Below, in pieces: positions 5,875 through 7,290 of a stretch of 7,290 nucleotides of DNA. The DNA is taken from positions 1 through 7,290 of the forward strand of contig JAJRPU010000034.1 of the NCBI GenBank assembly GCA_024280615.1, read 5' to 3'. Position 1 is the stretch's first letter. Each line of letters starts with the position of its first letter. This DNA comes from Bacteroidota bacterium (lineage in GTDB: Bacteria; Bacteroidota; Bacteroidia; JAADEI01). Both the position numbers and the translations under genes were made by a program. The notes under the pieces were generated by a model that saw only the letters and a program-made list of their open reading frames with translations, made no database searches and was not told where the DNA came from.

Positions 5875-6905
5875 AATTTAAGGCACAATTAATCAGGACT
5901 GGCACTTCGGAACGGACAGAGGTATTCGTCTCAATAGAACGAAAAGTTCTTCGTTTAAGCAATGGTGATTCCTACCCAATTGGCGAGGTTTCAGTGGGGG
6001 AACGTTCAGGCGTTAATTCGCCATTCTTCATATTCCTGCCTTCGGGACAACAACTAATTATAACTGAGAACGTAAGGGAGTTCGCAGATGAGTTTTACAA
6101 ACATTTACCATTTTACAGAAAAAATTGGCTACACAGATTTGAGACCTGGGGAAAAAGTCTACTTGTGTCTGTTTTAGTCCTAATAGCCGCTATAACATTC
6201 TGGCTAACAAAAGGCAGTGATATGGCTGCTGAATGGCTCGCAAACAGAATATCTTATGACCTTGAGTATGAACTGGGTAAACATATACTTTCAGGACTTA
6301 GCACACTGGGTTGGACAGTAAGAAAGCCTTCAACTAGCGATGAAAAGAGGGTTGAAGAGCTGTTTTACTTCCTCTCTGAACAAGCAGAAGTGAAATATGC
6401 ACATTTTTATGTTCTTGATAAACCCAAGATAGTTAATGCATTTGCTATACCGGGTGGATTCGTTGTTTTCACTTCAGAAATGATTGATGATTACATATCT
6501 GAGGAAGATGGCTTGGAAGCCCTTGGCGGCGTGGCAGCACACGAACTGGGACACATTAAACACAGACACTCTCTAAGAATTTTAATCAAATCGGCTCTAG
6601 TCGCTTCAATTTTTACAATACTTACAGGAGACGTATCAATAGTCTCCCTGGGCATGGCACAACAACTTCTTTCATTGGCATATACCAGAAAACAAGAAGA
6701 AGAGGCAGATGCATATGCAATTACATTGCTTATGAAAAGCTATCTTGACCCTGAGCCATTTATAGAGCTAATGCAGAATTTAAAAGAAAAATATGACACA
6801 GATGAAGTGCCAGAATTCCTTCAGTCCCATCCACATATGTCCAAAAGAATTAAAAAAATGAGACAATTGATGGAACAGTTAAAGAAACAAGATTTTCAAG
6901 AATAA
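5871..6905 (+). CDS. M48-family membrane-anchored zinc metalloprotease
   Basis: This is a peptidase of the HtpX/Oma1/BepA superfamily, probably acting in envelope protein quality control. Residues 1-80 form a beta-rich N-terminal domain of the kind found in M48 proteins paired with DUF898. A single membrane segment follows at about 94-113 (SLLVSVLVLIAAITFWL). The catalytic part has NAFAIPGGFVVFTSEMI (189-205), the zinc motif HELGH (H224, E225, H228) and the ExxxD glutamate motif E276-D280 in RKQEEEADAYA. The SHP at 319-321 near the end is also typical of M48. At 344 aa it lacks the TPR repeats of BepA and the several membrane helices of HtpX, so neither name is applied. Four-base overlap with the DUF898 gene implies translational coupling. 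All catalytic residues are present. The substrate is unknown. Confidence 0.93.
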   Translation: MKFKAQLIRTGTSERTEVFVSIERKVLRLSNGDSYPIGEVSVGERSGVNSPFFIFLPSGQQLIITENVREFADEFYKHLPFYRKNWLHRFETWGKSLLVSVLVLIAAITFWLTKGSDMAAEWLANRISYDLEYELGKHILSGLSTLGWTVRKPSTSDEKRVEELFYFLSEQAEVKYAHFYVLDKPKIVNAFAIPGGFVVFTSEMIDDYISEEDGLEALGGVAAHELGHIKHRHSLRILIKSALVASIFTILTGDVSIVSLGMAQQLLSLAYTRKQEEEADAYAITLLMKSYLDPEPFIELMQNLKEKYDTDEVPEFLQSHPHMSKRIKKMRQLMEQLKKQDFQE

Positions 6906-6972
6906 GCTTCTGAAACACAGCATTATTAAAATAATTCCGACAAGGGAACTAATTAATTCTGTTAAACATTTT

Positions 6973-6988
6973 TATGACAAATGTCATA
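6973..6988. promoter_or_regulatory. 16-bp palindrome, candidate operator before the hydrolase gene
   Basis: TATGACAAATGTCATA has perfect 7-bp arms around a 2-bp centre. It lies in the 86-bp gap after the protease gene, four bases before the preferred start of the hydrolase. The size and symmetry fit a binding site for a dimeric repressor, which here would block transcription or initiation. I cannot assign a regulator family from the sequence. An alternative ATG (6974) lies inside it. Confidence 0.4.
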
Positions 6989-6991
6989 GTC

Positions 6992-7290
6992 ATGCTTAGG
7001 ATTAAACAATTCTATGACCGTCCGTTAGCACACTTCGGTTACGCCTTCGTTAGTAACGGAGAGGCAGCAGTTGTTGACCCTGGCAGGGACATTAAACCAT
7101 ATATTGATTGGATTGAGCAACAGGGAGCTAAACTAGTAGCCGTCTTTGAAACTCATCCACATGCAGACTTCGCTTCCTCTCATAAAGAATTAATTGACAG
7201 ATATGGAGCCATTGTTTATGTGAATCCAAAAGTAGGAGTCAAATATCCTCATCAACCGATGGACGATGGCGACGAGGTAAAAATTGGAAA
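6992..7290 (+). CDS. Metallo-beta-lactamase-fold hydrolase, persulfide dioxygenase/rhodanese type (3' end outside window)
   Basis: The visible 99 residues are the N-terminus of an MBL-fold enzyme. SNGEAAVVDPGRDIKPYID (21-39) is the first strand pair of the fold. ETHPHADFASSH (53-64) is the metal-binding HxHxD motif with H55, H57 and D59. In this subgroup the residue after the Asp is Phe rather than the His of classical glyoxalase II. These features match ETHE1-like persulfide dioxygenases and the Bacteroidota proteins that carry C-terminal rhodanese domains, which would handle sulfane sulfur. Whether rhodanese domains follow cannot be seen. ATG 6992 is preferred because it matches the usual start of the family (MLRIKQFYD). 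ATG 6974, six codons upstream in frame, lies in a palindrome. The 86-bp gap suggests a separate promoter from the preceding operon. Confidence 0.85.
   Translation, partial: MLRIKQFYDRPLAHFGYAFVSNGEAAVVDPGRDIKPYIDWIEQQGAKLVAVFETHPHADFASSHKELIDRYGAIVYVNPKVGVKYPHQPMDDGDEVKIG

Noticed and set aside
6894..6915. Hairpin around the M48 stop codon as a terminator
   Set aside because: The stem (TTTCA and GAA against TTC and TGAAA) is AT-rich with a bulge, and no T-run follows; too weak to call.

Overview
The window looks like a stretch of Bacteroidota-type chromosome with the end of an integrated genetic element at its left edge. The lineage is inferred from four things: a group II PcrB-type geranylgeranylglyceryl phosphate synthase, an integrase with the arm-binding N-terminus common in Bacteroidota elements, a metallo-beta-lactamase of the type usually fused to rhodanese domains in that phylum, and mostly weak Shine-Dalgarno sequences. 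It could also be a related lineage of the same superphylum. I cannot name genus or species.

Left region (1-1561, minus strand). A tRNA-Glu(UUC) gene (1490-1561) is followed on the same strand by a complete tyrosine recombinase gene (207-1319), and then by the start of a small unrecognised gene that runs off the window (1-149). This is the usual layout of an island integrated at the 3' end of a tRNA gene. The island's cargo lies to the left, outside the window. The 164 bp between tRNA and integrase carry four 11-bp repeats in two tandem pairs, which are candidate arm-type integrase sites or operators.

Right region (1562-6905, plus strand). Six genes are packed as one probable operon, with gaps of at most 13 bp or overlaps of 4 to 31 bp: an MscS-type mechanosensitive channel split by an in-frame TAA, a protein-L-isoaspartate methyltransferase with an N-terminal export or anchor segment, the PcrB-family prenylglyceryl phosphate synthase, peptide methionine sulfoxide reductase MsrA, a DUF898 (YjgN-like) membrane protein, and an M48 zinc metalloprotease anchored in the membrane. 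Isoaspartate repair, methionine sulfoxide repair and an M48 protease point to protein maintenance; the channel, DUF898 protein and lipid enzyme point to the envelope. That joint role is inference from gene order.

Right edge (6906-7290). A gap of 86 bp with a 16-bp palindrome precedes the start of a metallo-beta-lactamase-fold hydrolase (persulfide dioxygenase-like), cut by the window end.

I found no CRISPR array, insertion sequence or clearly new multi-gene system. The most useful leads are the interrupted mscS, the integrase-tRNA boundary with its paired 11-bp repeats, and the palindrome before the hydrolase gene. No gene-free stretch exceeds about 165 bp.
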